From positions 3,526,501 through 3,590,500 of the forward strand of contig NZ_FNTF01000002.1 in NCBI RefSeq assembly GCF_900105495.1: a stretch of 64,000 nt of DNA. Direction: 5' to 3'. Positions within the stretch are counted from its first letter, which is position 1. Each line of letters opens with the position of its first letter. This DNA comes from Pseudomonas frederiksbergensis. GTDB lineage: Bacteria; Pseudomonadota; Gammaproteobacteria; Pseudomonadales; Pseudomonadaceae. A model generated the notes under the pieces. The model saw nothing but the letters and a program-made list of their open reading frames with translations. It did no database searches and was not told where the DNA came from. This document shows positions 37,004-46,628 of this stretch, one piece after another. The translations under genes and the position numbers were made by a program.

Positions 37004-37435
37004 TCAGAACTTGAACGCTTGTCGGCCTACCAGCAACCAGTGGCCTTTCTGTTTTTGCCAGATCTGGAAGTTCTCGATTTCGGTTGGAACCACTTCGGTG
37101 CCTTTGAGCGCTTGTGCCGAGAAGTGATGACGAACCAACGCTACGTCACCCGATACGGTGATGGTCTGGTTCTGCATCTCCAGGGTTTTGAACGCGCTTT
37201 TGCCGGTTTCAATATCGGCGATGAATGCTTTCTTGTCCTGGATCTTCCCGCTGGAATGCCCGTAGGTCAGGTTCTCGGCGGTCAGCGCGTTCAGCTCGGC
37301 AATGTTCTTGTGCAACATGGCTTGTGTCAGATGATCGACGGCTTGCGCAACATCCTTGTCCGCGGAAGCAGGGGCGGCTGCTACATAGCCACTGAAGAGG
37401 CACAAGAATCCAATCAGCACTTTCACTTTTTTCAT
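37004..37435 (-). CDS. SnoaL/DUF4440-like periplasmic protein
   Basis: 143 residues from ATG 37435 (AAGGAAACCCCC upstream). Signal peptide 'VKVLIGFLCLFSGYVAAAPA'. The rest is an NTF2-like fold of the DUF4440 type: 'VAQAVDHLTQAMLHKNIAELNALTAENLTYGHSSGKIQDKKAFIADI', 'VALVRHHFSAQ', 'FQIWQKQKGHWLLVGRQAFKF'. No catalytic residues can be named. Stands alone. Confidence 0.82.
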   Translation of the reverse strand: MKKVKVLIGFLCLFSGYVAAAPASADKDVAQAVDHLTQAMLHKNIAELNALTAENLTYGHSSGKIQDKKAFIADIETGKSAFKTLEMQNQTITVSGDVALVRHHFSAQALKGTEVVPTEIENFQIWQKQKGHWLLVGRQAFKF

Positions 37436-37695
37436 GGGGGTTTCCTTGTTGTTTTGGGTGGTTGCTTGTCGGTCGTCGTACAACTTAGCACGAGGCATGG
37501 AAAAAAACGAACAAGGTGTTGAGGGCTTGTCTCGAGGTTTGAAAGTCGGAACGACATCCCGAAAATGAACAGAAAATTTTTGATGGGGTGAAGCAGGGTT
37601 TGTTGGCAAAGTCTTCATATTGCTGGATGTGGTCAGCGCAACTCGCCATTACAATGCAATACGCAGTAACACATCACTTATAGGGATATTGGCCA

Positions 37696-38328
37696 GTGGA
37701 TGACAACAGAAGGCCCATCAAGACGCGCTCTGCGGGCTGGGCAAGACACCTCACCGACATGCTGGTGAAAAGAGACATTTCCCCCAATCAGATATCCGTC
37801 GCCAGCATCGCCTTCGCGTTTGTCGGCGTCGTGGCCCTCAATATTGACAGCGGTGTCGTTGGATCGATTTGCTGCGCGATCGGCATTCAGTTGCGCCTGC
37901 TGTGCAACCTCTTCGACGGGATGGTGGCGATAGAGGGCGGCAAGAAGTCGGATATCGGCAGCCTCTACAACGAATTCCCGGACCGGATCGCCGACAGCTT
38001 GCTGATCGTCGGGCTCGGGTATGCCATTGGCCAATCCGACCTCGGATGGTTTGCTGCCCTTGCGGCAGCACTGACCGCATATGTCAGGGTGTTCGGCGGC
38101 TCGATTGGCCTCAAGCAGTCCTTCATCGGCCCTATGGCCAAGCAGCATCGAATGGCCGTGATGACCGCAGGACTGCTGCTGAATGCCGTCGAAGCCAGCG
38201 TTTATGGCACTCACTACGTACTGTTGATCGCACTGGCTGGCATCGCCATCGGCTCCGTCGCCACCTGCGTCACGCGAACGCTGGCAATCGCCAGGCAGCT
38301 GAAAGGGGCCGACCATGTGGATCAGTAA
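37696..38328 (+). CDS. CDP-alcohol phosphatidyltransferase family protein (YnbA-like)
   Basis: 210 residues, beginning at GTG 37696. Membrane protein with the CDP-alcohol transferase motif in a divergent form: NLFDG..A, then G-x3-N-x3-D-x3-D ('IGSLYNEFPDRIAD'). The usual first and third Asp are Asn, and the AR dipeptide is AI. From memory, E. coli YnbA shows the same two Asn, and the next two genes match a YnbA/YnbB-type set. The enzyme would join an alcohol head group to CDP-diacylglycerol, or do a variant of this. It overlaps the PlsC-like gene by 14 bases. Confidence 0.82.
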   Translation: MDDNRRPIKTRSAGWARHLTDMLVKRDISPNQISVASIAFAFVGVVALNIDSGVVGSICCAIGIQLRLLCNLFDGMVAIEGGKKSDIGSLYNEFPDRIADSLLIVGLGYAIGQSDLGWFAALAAALTAYVRVFGGSIGLKQSFIGPMAKQHRMAVMTAGLLLNAVEASVYGTHYVLLIALAGIAIGSVATCVTRTLAIARQLKGADHVDQ

Positions 38329-38914
38329 TGCGCTGATTTCTGTTCTTCGACTGTTGATTGGCGTCACGGCCAGATGGGAGAGCCCGCCGGATCTCACCCG
38401 TCAGCGAATCTATTTCGCCAATCACACCAGTCACATGGACACCTTGGCCATCATTGCGGCCCTGCCGCCCGAGGCCCGGTTGAATGTGAAGCCGATTGCC
38501 GCTGCCGATTACTGGGGAAAGAACCGGTTTCTGTCGTACATCTCGCAGAAAGGCCTGAATGCGGTGCTGATTGACCGTAAACCGGCGCCCGGTAAAAACG
38601 CACTGGAGCCCATTTTCGATGTGGTGCAGGCGGGGCATTCGATCATCTTCTTTCCCGAAGGCACGCGCTCATCCGAGGCACTGCCCGGGGAATTCAAATC
38701 AGGTCTGTACCGGCTGGCCGAGACCTTTCCCGATGTCGACCTGGTGCCGATCTACCTGGAAAACCTTCATCGCTCCATGCCCAAAGGCAAACACGTCCCT
38801 CTGCCGATCATCTGCACGATCCGTATCGGCAATCCGATGGAAAGGATTGCTGGCGAGGATAAACAGGTGTTTCTGGAACGCGCGCGTAACGCCATCGTGG
38901 AGCTGTCGAAATGA
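38315..38914 (+). CDS. 1-acyl-glycerol-3-phosphate acyltransferase-like (PlsC family)
   Basis: 199 residues. Acyltransferase motif HX4D is present as 'NHTSHMDTLAI', and the second block is 'IIFFPEGTRSSEALPGEFKSGLYRLAE'. Third block 'VDLVPIYLEN'. The enzyme transfers an acyl chain to lysophosphatidic acid or a related lysolipid at the inner membrane. It is shorter than housekeeping PlsC and sits between the phosphatidyltransferase and CDP-diglyceride synthase genes, with overlaps on both sides (14 and 4 bases), so all three probably act in one pathway. Confidence 0.88.
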   Translation: MWISNALISVLRLLIGVTARWESPPDLTRQRIYFANHTSHMDTLAIIAALPPEARLNVKPIAAADYWGKNRFLSYISQKGLNAVLIDRKPAPGKNALEPIFDVVQAGHSIIFFPEGTRSSEALPGEFKSGLYRLAETFPDVDLVPIYLENLHRSMPKGKHVPLPIICTIRIGNPMERIAGEDKQVFLERARNAIVELSK

Positions 38915-39858
38915 CTCTTGATGCAAAGTTTTTGTGGTTCTTTTTCGGATTGGCCTGCTTGCTGGCAATTGCTTCGCTGGCCGGTCGATTGTTAGCCCTG
39001 CGGGCCAAAACGGAAGGTGCGGTCTCGACCATCGAAAACCTCAATCAGCGCGTGAATGCCTGGTGGGGGATGGTCATCATCTTCTTCGTGTCCTACCTGC
39101 TGGGCGGTAATGCAACAGTCGTCCTGTTCGGTTTCATCTCACTGTTCGCGCTCAGGGAATTCATCACCCTGACACCGACCAGGCGAGGTGATCATAACGC
39201 TCTGTTTTCGGCGTTTTTCATCCTGATCCCGCTGCAATACATCCTCATCGGCACGCACTGGTATTCGATGTTTACGCTGCTGATTCCGGTGTATTCATTC
39301 CTCCTGCTACCGGCGATTGCGGTGCTGAGCCAGGACACTGACGGCTTCCTGGAAAGGACGGCGAAGATCCAGTGGGGCGTGATGATCTGCATTTATTGCA
39401 TCAGCCATGCGCCCGCACTTTTGCTGCTGGACCTGGAAGGGTTCGCCGGCCAAAACGCGCTGCTGCTGTTCTATCTGGTGTTCGTCGTTCAGTTGAGTGA
39501 CGTGTTGCAGTACGTGTTCGGCAAGCTCTTGGGCAAGCACAAAGTTGCGCCGCTGGTGAGTCCGTCAAAAACAGTCGAAGGTCTGGTCGGTGGCGGGCTG
39601 TCTGCAACGCTGATTGGTGGCTGCATGTTCTGGATGACTCCCTTCAGCTTCTGGCAGTCACTGCTGATGTCGTTCGTCATCGTGGTGATGGGCTTCCTCG
39701 GTGGTCTGGTCATGTCGGCGATCAAACGCAGTCTGAGCGCCAAGGACTGGGGCACCATGATCAAAGGTCACGGCGGCATGCTCGATCGCATGGACTCGAT
39801 TTGCTTCGCGGCGCCGATCTTCTTTCACCTGACGCGCTACTTCTTCTCCGCTGCCTGA
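38911..39858 (+). CDS. Phosphatidate cytidylyltransferase-like (CdsA/YnbB family)
   Basis: 315 residues, eight or so hydrophobic segments. The CdsA signature region is near the C-terminus: 'LVSPSKTVEGLVGGGLSATLIGG', 'GGLVMSAIKRSLSAKDWGTMIKGHGGMLDRMDSICFAAPIFF'. The N-terminal half ('AWWGMVIIFFVSYLLGG', 'FISLFALREFITL') resembles E. coli YnbB. It makes CDP-diacylglycerol from phosphatidate and CTP. Overlaps the PlsC-like gene by four bases. Housekeeping cdsA would be elsewhere, so this is an accessory set. Confidence 0.88.
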   Translation: MTLDAKFLWFFFGLACLLAIASLAGRLLALRAKTEGAVSTIENLNQRVNAWWGMVIIFFVSYLLGGNATVVLFGFISLFALREFITLTPTRRGDHNALFSAFFILIPLQYILIGTHWYSMFTLLIPVYSFLLLPAIAVLSQDTDGFLERTAKIQWGVMICIYCISHAPALLLLDLEGFAGQNALLLFYLVFVVQLSDVLQYVFGKLLGKHKVAPLVSPSKTVEGLVGGGLSATLIGGCMFWMTPFSFWQSLLMSFVIVVMGFLGGLVMSAIKRSLSAKDWGTMIKGHGGMLDRMDSICFAAPIFFHLTRYFFSAA

Positions 39859-39889
39859 TTCAGGCGCCCTCAAAACCGAAAAAACATAC

Positions 39890-39910
39890 CGCATGTCGTA
39901 AAGACATGCG
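39890..39910. repeat. Perfect hairpin CGCATGTC / GACATGCG
   Basis: An 8-bp stem with a 5-base loop (GTAAA), between the cdsA-like gene and the chemoreceptor gene. No T-run. Could be a weak terminator or a leader structure. Confidence 0.4.
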
Positions 39911-39990
39911 CGTATGGACATTCGCTTCATTAACCACTCTTGCCGGTCGATAACCTCTTGAGCGACCCAATCCGCGAGAGGAACCCCAGA

Positions 39991-41604
39991 GTGTCCATAA
40001 AATTACGTTTGATTCTGCTGATTGGCACCGGGCTGATTACTGCGTTGCTCATGAGCCTGGTCAGTTACCTGGGAAATACCCGGATGGCTGAGGCGGTGAA
40101 TGACAACGAGGTCAGTATGGCCTTGCTGCGCAATCACCTCGAAGCCGACATGATGCACGACGCGTTACGCGCCGACGTGCTGTCGGCGATGCTGGTCGGG
40201 CTGGGTAAAAGCACCAGCAGCAAAGCCGAGGTGCGCAGTTCCACCGAGGAGCATGCGGCGCACTTTCGTGAAATGCTCGGTGAAAACCTCAAGCTGCCGG
40301 TCAACGACGTTCTTAAAGCGGGCCTGAACAAGATCAAGCCCAGCCTCGATACCTACATCAGCGCAGCCGAACGCATCGTCGCGCAGGCGCTGGAAAATCC
40401 GGAGGCCGCGCAGCAACAACTGGGTAGTTTCAGTAGCGTATTCAGCCAGCTGGAAGTTCAGATGGCCGCGCTCAGTGAGCTGATCGAAACCAACACCCAC
40501 CAGACCAGCGTCGGCACTCAGACAGTCATCAGTAACGCCAACTTCACCCTCGGCGGCGTCCTGATCGCCAGCCTGCTATTGCTGTTGGCCCAAGGCCGCT
40601 GGGTGATTTTGAGCATCATGGGGCCGTTGCAGACCGCCAGCCGCATCGCCGACAGCATCGCCCATGGCAACCTGAGCGAACCGATTGTCGAGCCCACTCA
40701 CAACGACGAAGCGAGCGCCCTGATCCGCAGCCTCGCGACCATGCAGCGCGACCTGCGCGGCATGATCGAAGCCGTGCGCAGCAACGCCCACGGCGTGAGC
40801 GGCATGAGTGAACAATTGAGCAGCGGCTGTCACGAAGTGGCCGGTAGCAGTCAGCAGCAAAGCGTTGCCGCCAGCACCATGGCGGCGGCTGCCAGCGAAA
40901 TGACCGCGAGCATCGAGGAAATCACCCGGCATGCCGAACGTGCGTTGAACATGGCCAATCAGGCCGAGGCATTGGCCAAGGATGGCGGTCGTGTGATCCA
41001 TCAGGTGGTCAACGACATGGACGGTATTGCGCGTTCGGCGCAGCAGTCGGCCCAGGTGATCCGCACACTGGACAAGGAGTCCGAAGGGATTTTCAGCATC
41101 ATCCAGGTGATCAAGGGCATCGCCGATCAAACCAACCTGCTGGCGCTCAACGCCGCGATCGAAGCCGCTCGTGCCGGTGAGCAGGGTCGTGGATTTGCCG
41201 TGGTGGCCGACGAAGTGCGCAGCCTGGCGGGACGCACCAGCGCCTCCACCCAGGAAATTGCCACGATGGTTTCACGCATTCAGCAAAGCACCCGCGAGGC
41301 GGTGACCAGCATGGAGGCGGGCGTGGCGCAGGTCGACAAAGGCATGGCGGTGACCGCCGACGTCGAGCGCGCCATCCGCGAAATCCTCGACGCCACGCTG
41401 AACACTACGCAACTGGTCAACGACATCACCCGCACCATTGGTGAGCAGAGCCTGGCCAGCAATGAAATCGCCCATCAGGTCGAAATGATTGCCGGCATGT
41501 CCGAAGGCAATAGCAAGGTCATCGGCCGGACCGCCTCTACCACCGATGAGTTGTCTAGCCTGGCGGGCAAGCTCTCGCAGTCGGTGGATCGGTTTCGGCT
41601 TTGA
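39991..41604 (+). CDS. Methyl-accepting chemotaxis protein
   Basis: 537 residues from GTG 39991, with AGAGGAA 9 bases upstream. First membrane segment '[25 protein letters not shown]', periplasmic helical sensor domain of about 150 residues (four-helix-bundle type: '[22 protein letters not shown]'), second segment '[22 protein letters not shown]', HAMP ('[20 protein letters not shown]'), then the MCP signalling domain with hairpin tip '[48 protein letters not shown]'. It connects an unknown ligand to CheA/CheW. No CheR-tether pentapeptide at the C-terminus. Confidence 0.94.
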   Translation: MSIKLRLILLIGTGLITALLMSLVSYLGNTRMAEAVNDNEVSMALLRNHLEADMMHDALRADVLSAMLVGLGKSTSSKAEVRSSTEEHAAHFREMLGENLKLPVNDVLKAGLNKIKPSLDTYISAAERIVAQALENPEAAQQQLGSFSSVFSQLEVQMAALSELIETNTHQTSVGTQTVISNANFTLGGVLIASLLLLLAQGRWVILSIMGPLQTASRIADSIAHGNLSEPIVEPTHNDEASALIRSLATMQRDLRGMIEAVRSNAHGVSGMSEQLSSGCHEVAGSSQQQSVAASTMAAAASEMTASIEEITRHAERALNMANQAEALAKDGGRVIHQVVNDMDGIARSAQQSAQVIRTLDKESEGIFSIIQVIKGIADQTNLLALNAAIEAARAGEQGRGFAVVADEVRSLAGRTSASTQEIATMVSRIQQSTREAVTSMEAGVAQVDKGMAVTADVERAIREILDATLNTTQLVNDITRTIGEQSLASNEIAHQVEMIAGMSEGNSKVIGRTASTTDELSSLAGKLSQSVDRFRL

Positions 41605-41645
41605 GGACTTTTACTCAAGTTCTAGAAGTTGGTCGACACCGCGTA

Positions 41646-41671
41646 CCCCGATGATCATTCGATCACCGGGG
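41646..41671. terminator. Hairpin between convergent chemoreceptor and lactate permease genes
   Basis: CCCCGATGATC and GATCACCGGGG pair over 11 positions with one mismatch around ATTC; GTA..TAC flanks continue the symmetry. No T-run, so termination is likely but not certain. It lies between the stop codons of the two genes. Confidence 0.5.
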
Positions 41672-41693
41672 TGTACACGCCGAACTGCATCCA

Positions 41694-43457
41694 TCAATGC
41701 CCACCCACCACCATATGACTGAAGGGCGCCACATACGCCTGCAACGTCACCAAACCACCGACCAGAATCGCCAGGATGATCGAGTGGAAAAACACATAAC
41801 GCAGGATTTCCCCTTCATGCCCGTACCAGCGGGTGGCGGTGGAGGCGACCACGATCGACTGGGCGTCGACCATCTTGCCCATGACCCCGCCGGAGCTGTT
41901 GGCGGCAGCCATCAACACCGGGCTGATGCCCAATTGCTCGGCGGTCACCCGTTGCAAGCCGCCGAACAGCACGTTGGACGCCGTATCCGAGCCGGTCAGC
42001 GCCACGCCAAGCCAACCGAGCAGAGTGCCAAACATGGGGTAGAAGATGCCCGTCGCGGCGAAGGCCAGGCCCATGGTGGCGTCCAGTCCTGAATAGCGGG
42101 TGAGGAAACCCAGGGCGAGCATCGCGACTATTGTGATCAGCGAGTAGCGCACGACCCAGATCGTTCGCAGGTACTGGTGAATCAGTTGCGGGATGGAATA
42201 GCCCATCAGCAGCCCGCCGAGAATCGCCGACAGCAGGATGCCGCTACCGGTGCTGGTGAACCAGGTGAACTTGTAGACCGCTTCCTCGGTTTTAGGCGCG
42301 GGCACTACAGGCGGGACCTTCTCGATCTGCTGGTGAATCGTGGTGAACGTCACGACCGGAGCGAAGATCGGGTTGGCTTCACGCATCGGTTTGCCTTGAG
42401 GGTCGAGCTTGGCCGAGTGGGTGACCGGATCAATCGCCGGACGGGTATCGAACATGTTTTTGAAACCCTGGGTGCCCCAGGCGAACACGAACACGGTGAG
42501 GATGATCCACGGCATCCACGCGCGCATCACCGCAGGCTTGGCATCGTTGGCAAAAGCCGCGCTGGCGACGGGCTTTTCGTCATGCTCTTCGGCAATTTTT
42601 GAGTTGTCGACGCGCCCGGACAGTGCTGCGGAGGTATGTACGGTGGCCGGCTTCCAGACCTTGAGGAAACCGGTCAGGCAGGCCATGGAAATCAGTGCGG
42701 CGATCACGTCCACCAGCATCGGCCCGTGGTAGTTGGACACCAGGAACTGCGGCACGGCGAAACTGACCCCGGCCACCAGAATCGCCGGCCAGATTTCCAG
42801 CATCTTGCGCCAGCCGGCGAAGGCCCAGATCAACCAGAACGGCACGATCACCGAGAAGAACGGCAATTGCCGGCCGACCATCATCGACAGTTCCATTTCA
42901 TCCAGGCCGGTCACCTTGGCCAGAGTGATGATCGGCGTACCCAGCGCACCGAACGCCACGGGCGCGGTGTTAGCGATCAACGCCAGGCCAGAGGCGGCCA
43001 GTGGCGAGAAGCCTAACCCGATCAGAATCGCCCCGGTCACCGCCACCGGCGTACCAAAACCCGCAGCCCCTTCGAAGAATGCACCGAAGCAGAAGGCAAT
43101 CAGCAGCAATTGCAAACGTCGATCGTCGGTGATGCGCGCCAGGGAATCCTGCAGCACTTTGAACGAGCCGTTCTCGGTGGTTAGCCGATGCAGGAAGATA
43201 ATGTTGAGCACAATCCAGCCAATCGGCAGTAAGCCGTTGGCGGCGCCGTACAGGGCGGCCGAGCCGGCCATGTCCGCTGGCATGTCGAAGGCGAAGATCG
43301 CGATCACCAGCGCAGACGCCAGGGCCATCAATGCGGCCAGATGCGCTTTCACATGGAAAAACGCCAGGGCTGCCAACATCACCACGACCGGCACGGCTGC
43401 CATGAGGGTTGAAAGTATCGGGTTTGCGAACGGATCGTAGATTTGCTGCCAGACCAT
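41694..43457 (-). CDS. lldP: L-lactate/glycolate permease family
   Basis: 587 residues from ATG 43457 (GAGGTGG upstream). Multi-pass membrane protein of the LctP family: 'NGLLPIGWIVLNIIFLHRLTTENGSFKVLQDSLARITDDRRLQLLLIAFCFGAFFEGAAGFGTPVAV' and C-terminal 'GSDTASNVLFGGLQRVTAEQLGISPVLMAAANSSGGVMGKMVDAQSIVVAS'. It takes up lactate (or glycolate) with protons. No lldD or other lactate dehydrogenase gene is beside it in this window, and no lldR. The extra 400-residue-region insert ('VPPVVPAPKTEEAVYKF') is usual for longer members. Confidence 0.92.
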   Translation of the reverse strand: MVWQQIYDPFANPILSTLMAAVPVVVMLAALAFFHVKAHLAALMALASALVIAIFAFDMPADMAGSAALYGAANGLLPIGWIVLNIIFLHRLTTENGSFKVLQDSLARITDDRRLQLLLIAFCFGAFFEGAAGFGTPVAVTGAILIGLGFSPLAASGLALIANTAPVAFGALGTPIITLAKVTGLDEMELSMMVGRQLPFFSVIVPFWLIWAFAGWRKMLEIWPAILVAGVSFAVPQFLVSNYHGPMLVDVIAALISMACLTGFLKVWKPATVHTSAALSGRVDNSKIAEEHDEKPVASAAFANDAKPAVMRAWMPWIILTVFVFAWGTQGFKNMFDTRPAIDPVTHSAKLDPQGKPMREANPIFAPVVTFTTIHQQIEKVPPVVPAPKTEEAVYKFTWFTSTGSGILLSAILGGLLMGYSIPQLIHQYLRTIWVVRYSLITIVAMLALGFLTRYSGLDATMGLAFAATGIFYPMFGTLLGWLGVALTGSDTASNVLFGGLQRVTAEQLGISPVLMAAANSSGGVMGKMVDAQSIVVASTATRWYGHEGEILRYVFFHSIILAILVGGLVTLQAYVAPFSHMVVGGH

Positions 43458-43626
43458 GTTCCACCTCTGCTTTTTATTGTTGGGAGTGCAGACCCCGAGG
43501 GGGCGGTGGCTTCTAGTATAGGTGGCATTACGCCGCTGTCCTGGCAGGCCTTTGAGTGGGCCGCGCTGAGCTAACATGGCCAATGGGTAAATGCGCAACT
43601 CGGATTTCAACAGGAGAAATGCAGCC

Positions 43627-43863
43627 ATGACTGAACGCCATATGCACCACAAGGAAACGCTGTCGAACGGATGCAGGATCGAAGTCAAAGCCGAGATATT
43701 GAAGGACGGTTCACTGGGGATGTTCATCGGTGTTTACCGGCCGGACGGCACGGCCATTGTTGAGGATCACGATCCCAAACCGCATCTGCTTGACATGGAG
43801 GCTGCCTTTGACTGGGGGATCGAAAAGGCCAAGACCCTCGGCAACAGTCAAAAAACACTGTAA
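43627..43863 (+). CDS. Hypothetical small protein
   Basis: 78 residues from ATG 43627, with AGGAGAAATGCAGCC upstream; an earlier in-frame ATG at 43591 lacks a site. A short beta-sheet pattern: 'HKETLSNGCRIEVKAEILKDGSLGMFIGVYRPDGTAIVEDHDPKPHLLDMEAAFDWGIEKAKTL'. Conserved-looking but no function. Same strand as the DUF1801 gene that follows. Confidence 0.6.
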   Translation: MTERHMHHKETLSNGCRIEVKAEILKDGSLGMFIGVYRPDGTAIVEDHDPKPHLLDMEAAFDWGIEKAKTLGNSQKTL

Positions 43864-43904
43864 ACGCGGTTTTGGACACCCTCGTGAAGAAGGCGACAAC
43901 CACC

Positions 43905-44318
43905 ATGAAGAAAGAGCAGGGCGGTGCAAATGAAGAAGAGAGGGGAGCTTCGGCCTCTCAGATGATCGACGCGAGAATCAAGGAACTGGACGATTGGCGG
44001 GGCGAGACGCTCGCCCGGGTCCGAACGCTCATCCGCCAGGCCGACCCCGACGTGGTCGAGGAATGGAAGTGGCGGGTCCCAGTGTGGTCGCACGACGGAA
44101 TCATCTGCACCGGCGAGACCTACAAGCAGGTCGTGAAGTTGACGTTTGCCCAGGGCGCCGCGCTGCAAGACCCTTCCGGCCTCTTCAACGCCAGCCTGGA
44201 AGGCAACACCCGACGTGCCATCGATTTGCATGAGGGCGACACGTTCGATGAGAACGCCTTGAAGGCGCTGATTCTCGCCGCCGTGGCGTTCAACACGAGC
44301 AGGCGTGCGAAACCCTGA
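43905..44318 (+). CDS. DUF1801 family protein
   Basis: 137 residues from ATG 43905; a TTG at 43872 is also open. The DUF1801 (YdhG-like) core is clear: 'IDARIKELDDWRGETLARVRTLIRQADPDVVEEWKWRVPVWSHDGIICTGETYKQVVKLTFAQGAAL', ending with 'NALKALILAAVAFNTSR'. Function unknown; the fold is small and possibly ligand-binding. It ends 33 bases before the convergent LysR gene. Confidence 0.82.
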   Translation: MKKEQGGANEEERGASASQMIDARIKELDDWRGETLARVRTLIRQADPDVVEEWKWRVPVWSHDGIICTGETYKQVVKLTFAQGAALQDPSGLFNASLEGNTRRAIDLHEGDTFDENALKALILAAVAFNTSRRAKP

Positions 44319-44351
44319 CGCGGCCTCGCTGACAGGCTTCGGTTTCAAGCG

Positions 44352-45281
44352 CTACGGTTGGGGCAACTGCCAGGGCGCGCCTCGTGCAAACGCTGCCTCG
44401 ATCCAGTGCTTGAACGCCGTCGTCGTTGCCGTGTTGTACTTGGCCGACGGGCGCACCAGATAGACACCCGCGTCTGCATCCAGCTGCCAGTCGGGAAGCA
44501 CTCTGACGAGGTGAGCGCTATCGATGTCCCTCGTCATGAGCCACTCACCGCCGGCAAGAATGCCCAGCCCCATGCGGGCGGCGGACAGCAGGGCCTCATT
44601 GTCGTTACTGACCATGGCGCTGCGCACCCTGATGCTCTGCTGATCGCCATCGCGTGTCAGCTTCCATTCCGGGTACGAATGCAGCCCGGTGAAGCCCAGG
44701 CAATTGTGCTCGGCGAGGTCTGCCGGTGTCGTCGGTTCGCCTTGGCGTTGCAGGTAGGCGGGTGCCGCACAGAGGATTCGGCGGTGATCGCACAACTTCC
44801 TGGCCACCAGTCGATTGTCTGACAGCTCACCGATTCGGATCGCGGCATCGAAACCCTCCGCGACGATGTCGACGAATCTCTCCGAGTATTCAACCTCTAG
44901 CGTCACCTCGGGGTAAGCCAGGGCGAACTCGGACACCATCGCGCTGAGCCATAATCGCCCCATCGCGGCTGGCAGGGCGAGTCGCAATCGTCCCCTGACC
45001 TGTGCCGCGCCTTGGGCCGCCTCTTGCTCCGCTTGGGTAATTAAACTGACGGCATGACCAAGCTGTGAGACCAGACGCTGTCCCTCGTCGGTAAAACGCA
45101 GTTGCCTTGTCGTCCGCTCCACCAGACGTATTCCGAGACGAAGTTCCAAGGCACTGAGCCGTTTGGACAGCACCGACGGATGCCGTTGCAGCATCCTTCC
45201 GGCGGCCGCAAAAGAGCCGTGTTCGGACAGCGCCAAGAGGGTGGCGAGTTCATCTGCCTGTCGACTATCGAACAGATCCAT
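44352..45281 (-). CDS. LysR-family regulator
   Basis: 309 residues. HTH 'ELATLLALSEHGSFAAAGRMLQRHPSVLSKRLSALELRLGIRLVERTTRQLRFTDEGQRLV' at residues 11-72; co-inducer domain with 'FDAAIRIGELSDNRLVARKLCDHRRILCAAPAYL'. Typical of the CrgA/TbuR-type subgroup. It lies 66 bases after the quinone reductase gene on the same strand, so both may be one transcript and the regulator may control the reductase. Confidence 0.9.
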   Translation of the reverse strand: MDLFDSRQADELATLLALSEHGSFAAAGRMLQRHPSVLSKRLSALELRLGIRLVERTTRQLRFTDEGQRLVSQLGHAVSLITQAEQEAAQGAAQVRGRLRLALPAAMGRLWLSAMVSEFALAYPEVTLEVEYSERFVDIVAEGFDAAIRIGELSDNRLVARKLCDHRRILCAAPAYLQRQGEPTTPADLAEHNCLGFTGLHSYPEWKLTRDGDQQSIRVRSAMVSNDNEALLSAARMGLGILAGGEWLMTRDIDSAHLVRVLPDWQLDADAGVYLVRPSAKYNTATTTAFKHWIEAAFARGAPWQLPQP

Positions 45282-45347
45282 GCAACGGCAAACCTCGCAA
45301 ATTCAAGGAACAAGGGCACGGGCCGCAGGCATCGTCCCAGGTTCTAC

Positions 45348-46322
45348 TCAGGGCGTAAGGACAATTGCACCTTGCGACAGTCCACTTTCCATATCAGCGT
45401 GCGCTTGTGCTACGTCAGCCAATGGGTAGCGACGCCAGATTCGAGGTTGAATGATACCGGCGGCGACCGCTTGCAACACCTCCTGTGCGCGCTCCTGATA
45501 CTCCTGCGCGGTGGCCGTATGCGCGGCGAGAGACGGTCGGGTCAGGAACAGAGAACCTTTGGCGTTGAGGGTGCTGACCTCGACAGCCGGCGGGATGCCC
45601 GAGGCCATGCCGAAAGACACCATCAAGCCACGCGGTCGAAGGCTGTCGAGGGAGGCTTCGAAAGACACCCGCCCGATAGGGTCATATACGACGTCAACCT
45701 TTTGCCCGTGGGTGACCTCGGCAACCTGGGCGGCCAATGTCGCTGCGTCGAACACCAGTACTTCATCACAACCGGCGGCCTTGGCCCGCTCGATGCTGTC
45801 CTGTTTCGAGACCACACCTATCACGAAGGCGCCAAGGTGTTTGGCCCAGGGCACCATGATTTGCCCCAACGCACCCGCGGCGCCATACGCCAGCATTCTG
45901 GTGCCTGGGCCAACGGGGTAGGTCGTCTTGAGCAAATAGTGGGCAGTGATGCCCTTGAAGAGCAGGGCCGCTGCTTCGTCGAAACCGAGGTCATCGGGAA
46001 TCTTCACGAGCCGATTCGCCGGATAGAGGCGACCGCTTGCATAAGCACCCATCGGGCCAGTGGCGTACGCGACCCGGTCCCCAACGGCAACTTCGGTGAC
46101 GCCTGGACCTATCGCCGTCACCTGTCCGGCGCCTTCAAGGCCAAGTCCTGAGGGCAGGGGAACACGGGCAGCACCGGAGCGTTGGCTCACGTCCAAAGGG
46201 TTCACCCCGATGGCCGCTTGCGCCAGCCAGACTTCTCCGGCTCCCGGTGCTTGCTCCGTGGTTTTTTCGAGCTGCAAAACCTGAGGCCCGCCAGTTTCCT
46301 GAAGTGTAACGGTGCTTACCAT
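45348..46322 (-). CDS. Quinone oxidoreductase, zinc-independent MDR family
   Basis: 324 residues from ATG 46322 with GGGAG upstream. GroES-like N-terminal half ('GEVWLAQAAIGVNPLDVSQRSGA', 'GLGLEGAGQVTAIGPGVTEVAVGDRVAY') and Rossmann half ('RMLAYGAAGALGQIMVPWAKHLGAFVIGVVSKQDSIERAKAAGCDEVLVFD'). The nucleotide motif is AYGAAGALG. Zinc-ligand cysteines of alcohol dehydrogenases are missing, as in QOR (zeta-crystallin type). It reduces quinones or enones with NADPH. Confidence 0.9.
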   Translation of the reverse strand: MVSTVTLQETGGPQVLQLEKTTEQAPGAGEVWLAQAAIGVNPLDVSQRSGAARVPLPSGLGLEGAGQVTAIGPGVTEVAVGDRVAYATGPMGAYASGRLYPANRLVKIPDDLGFDEAAALLFKGITAHYLLKTTYPVGPGTRMLAYGAAGALGQIMVPWAKHLGAFVIGVVSKQDSIERAKAAGCDEVLVFDAATLAAQVAEVTHGQKVDVVYDPIGRVSFEASLDSLRPRGLMVSFGMASGIPPAVEVSTLNAKGSLFLTRPSLAAHTATAQEYQERAQEVLQAVAAGIIQPRIWRRYPLADVAQAHADMESGLSQGAIVLTP

Positions 46323-46475
46323 TTGGAACTCCCGATGCGTTGGTCGTGCTGGGAGTCTAATGAGTTGCCAGTGAAGCACTAGTAAGGGTAATTGCAGTTC
46401 ATTGTTGTAGCAGGTGCAGCAATGGTCGGCGAGGCAATACGGTCTGGATTTGGCCTGTCATCATGCTGGATGGCG

Positions 46476-46486
46476 TTGTCGTACGA
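46476..46486. promoter_or_regulatory. GntR/FadR-type operator-like site 1
   Basis: TTGTCGTACGA fits the TNGTNNNACNA consensus of FadR-type GntR regulators. It lies in the fuller palindrome GTCGTACGAC at 46478-46487. The second copy is 190 bases downstream. Confidence 0.5.
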
Positions 46487-46628
46487 CTTTTTTTGATATC
46501 AAGACGCTCAGACCTAGCGAGCAACACCCGAAAAATAAAAAGCTGATGGCCCTACAGCCAGCGGCATCTGTACGAATTTGCACTTTTAATGGGCAGACTT
46601 TGTCGAGACGAACGGCTGTTTTTTCAGA

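Noticed and set aside
41694..43457. A possible lldPRD lactate operon
   Set aside because: Only the permease is present. No lldR-type regulator or lactate dehydrogenase gene is adjacent.
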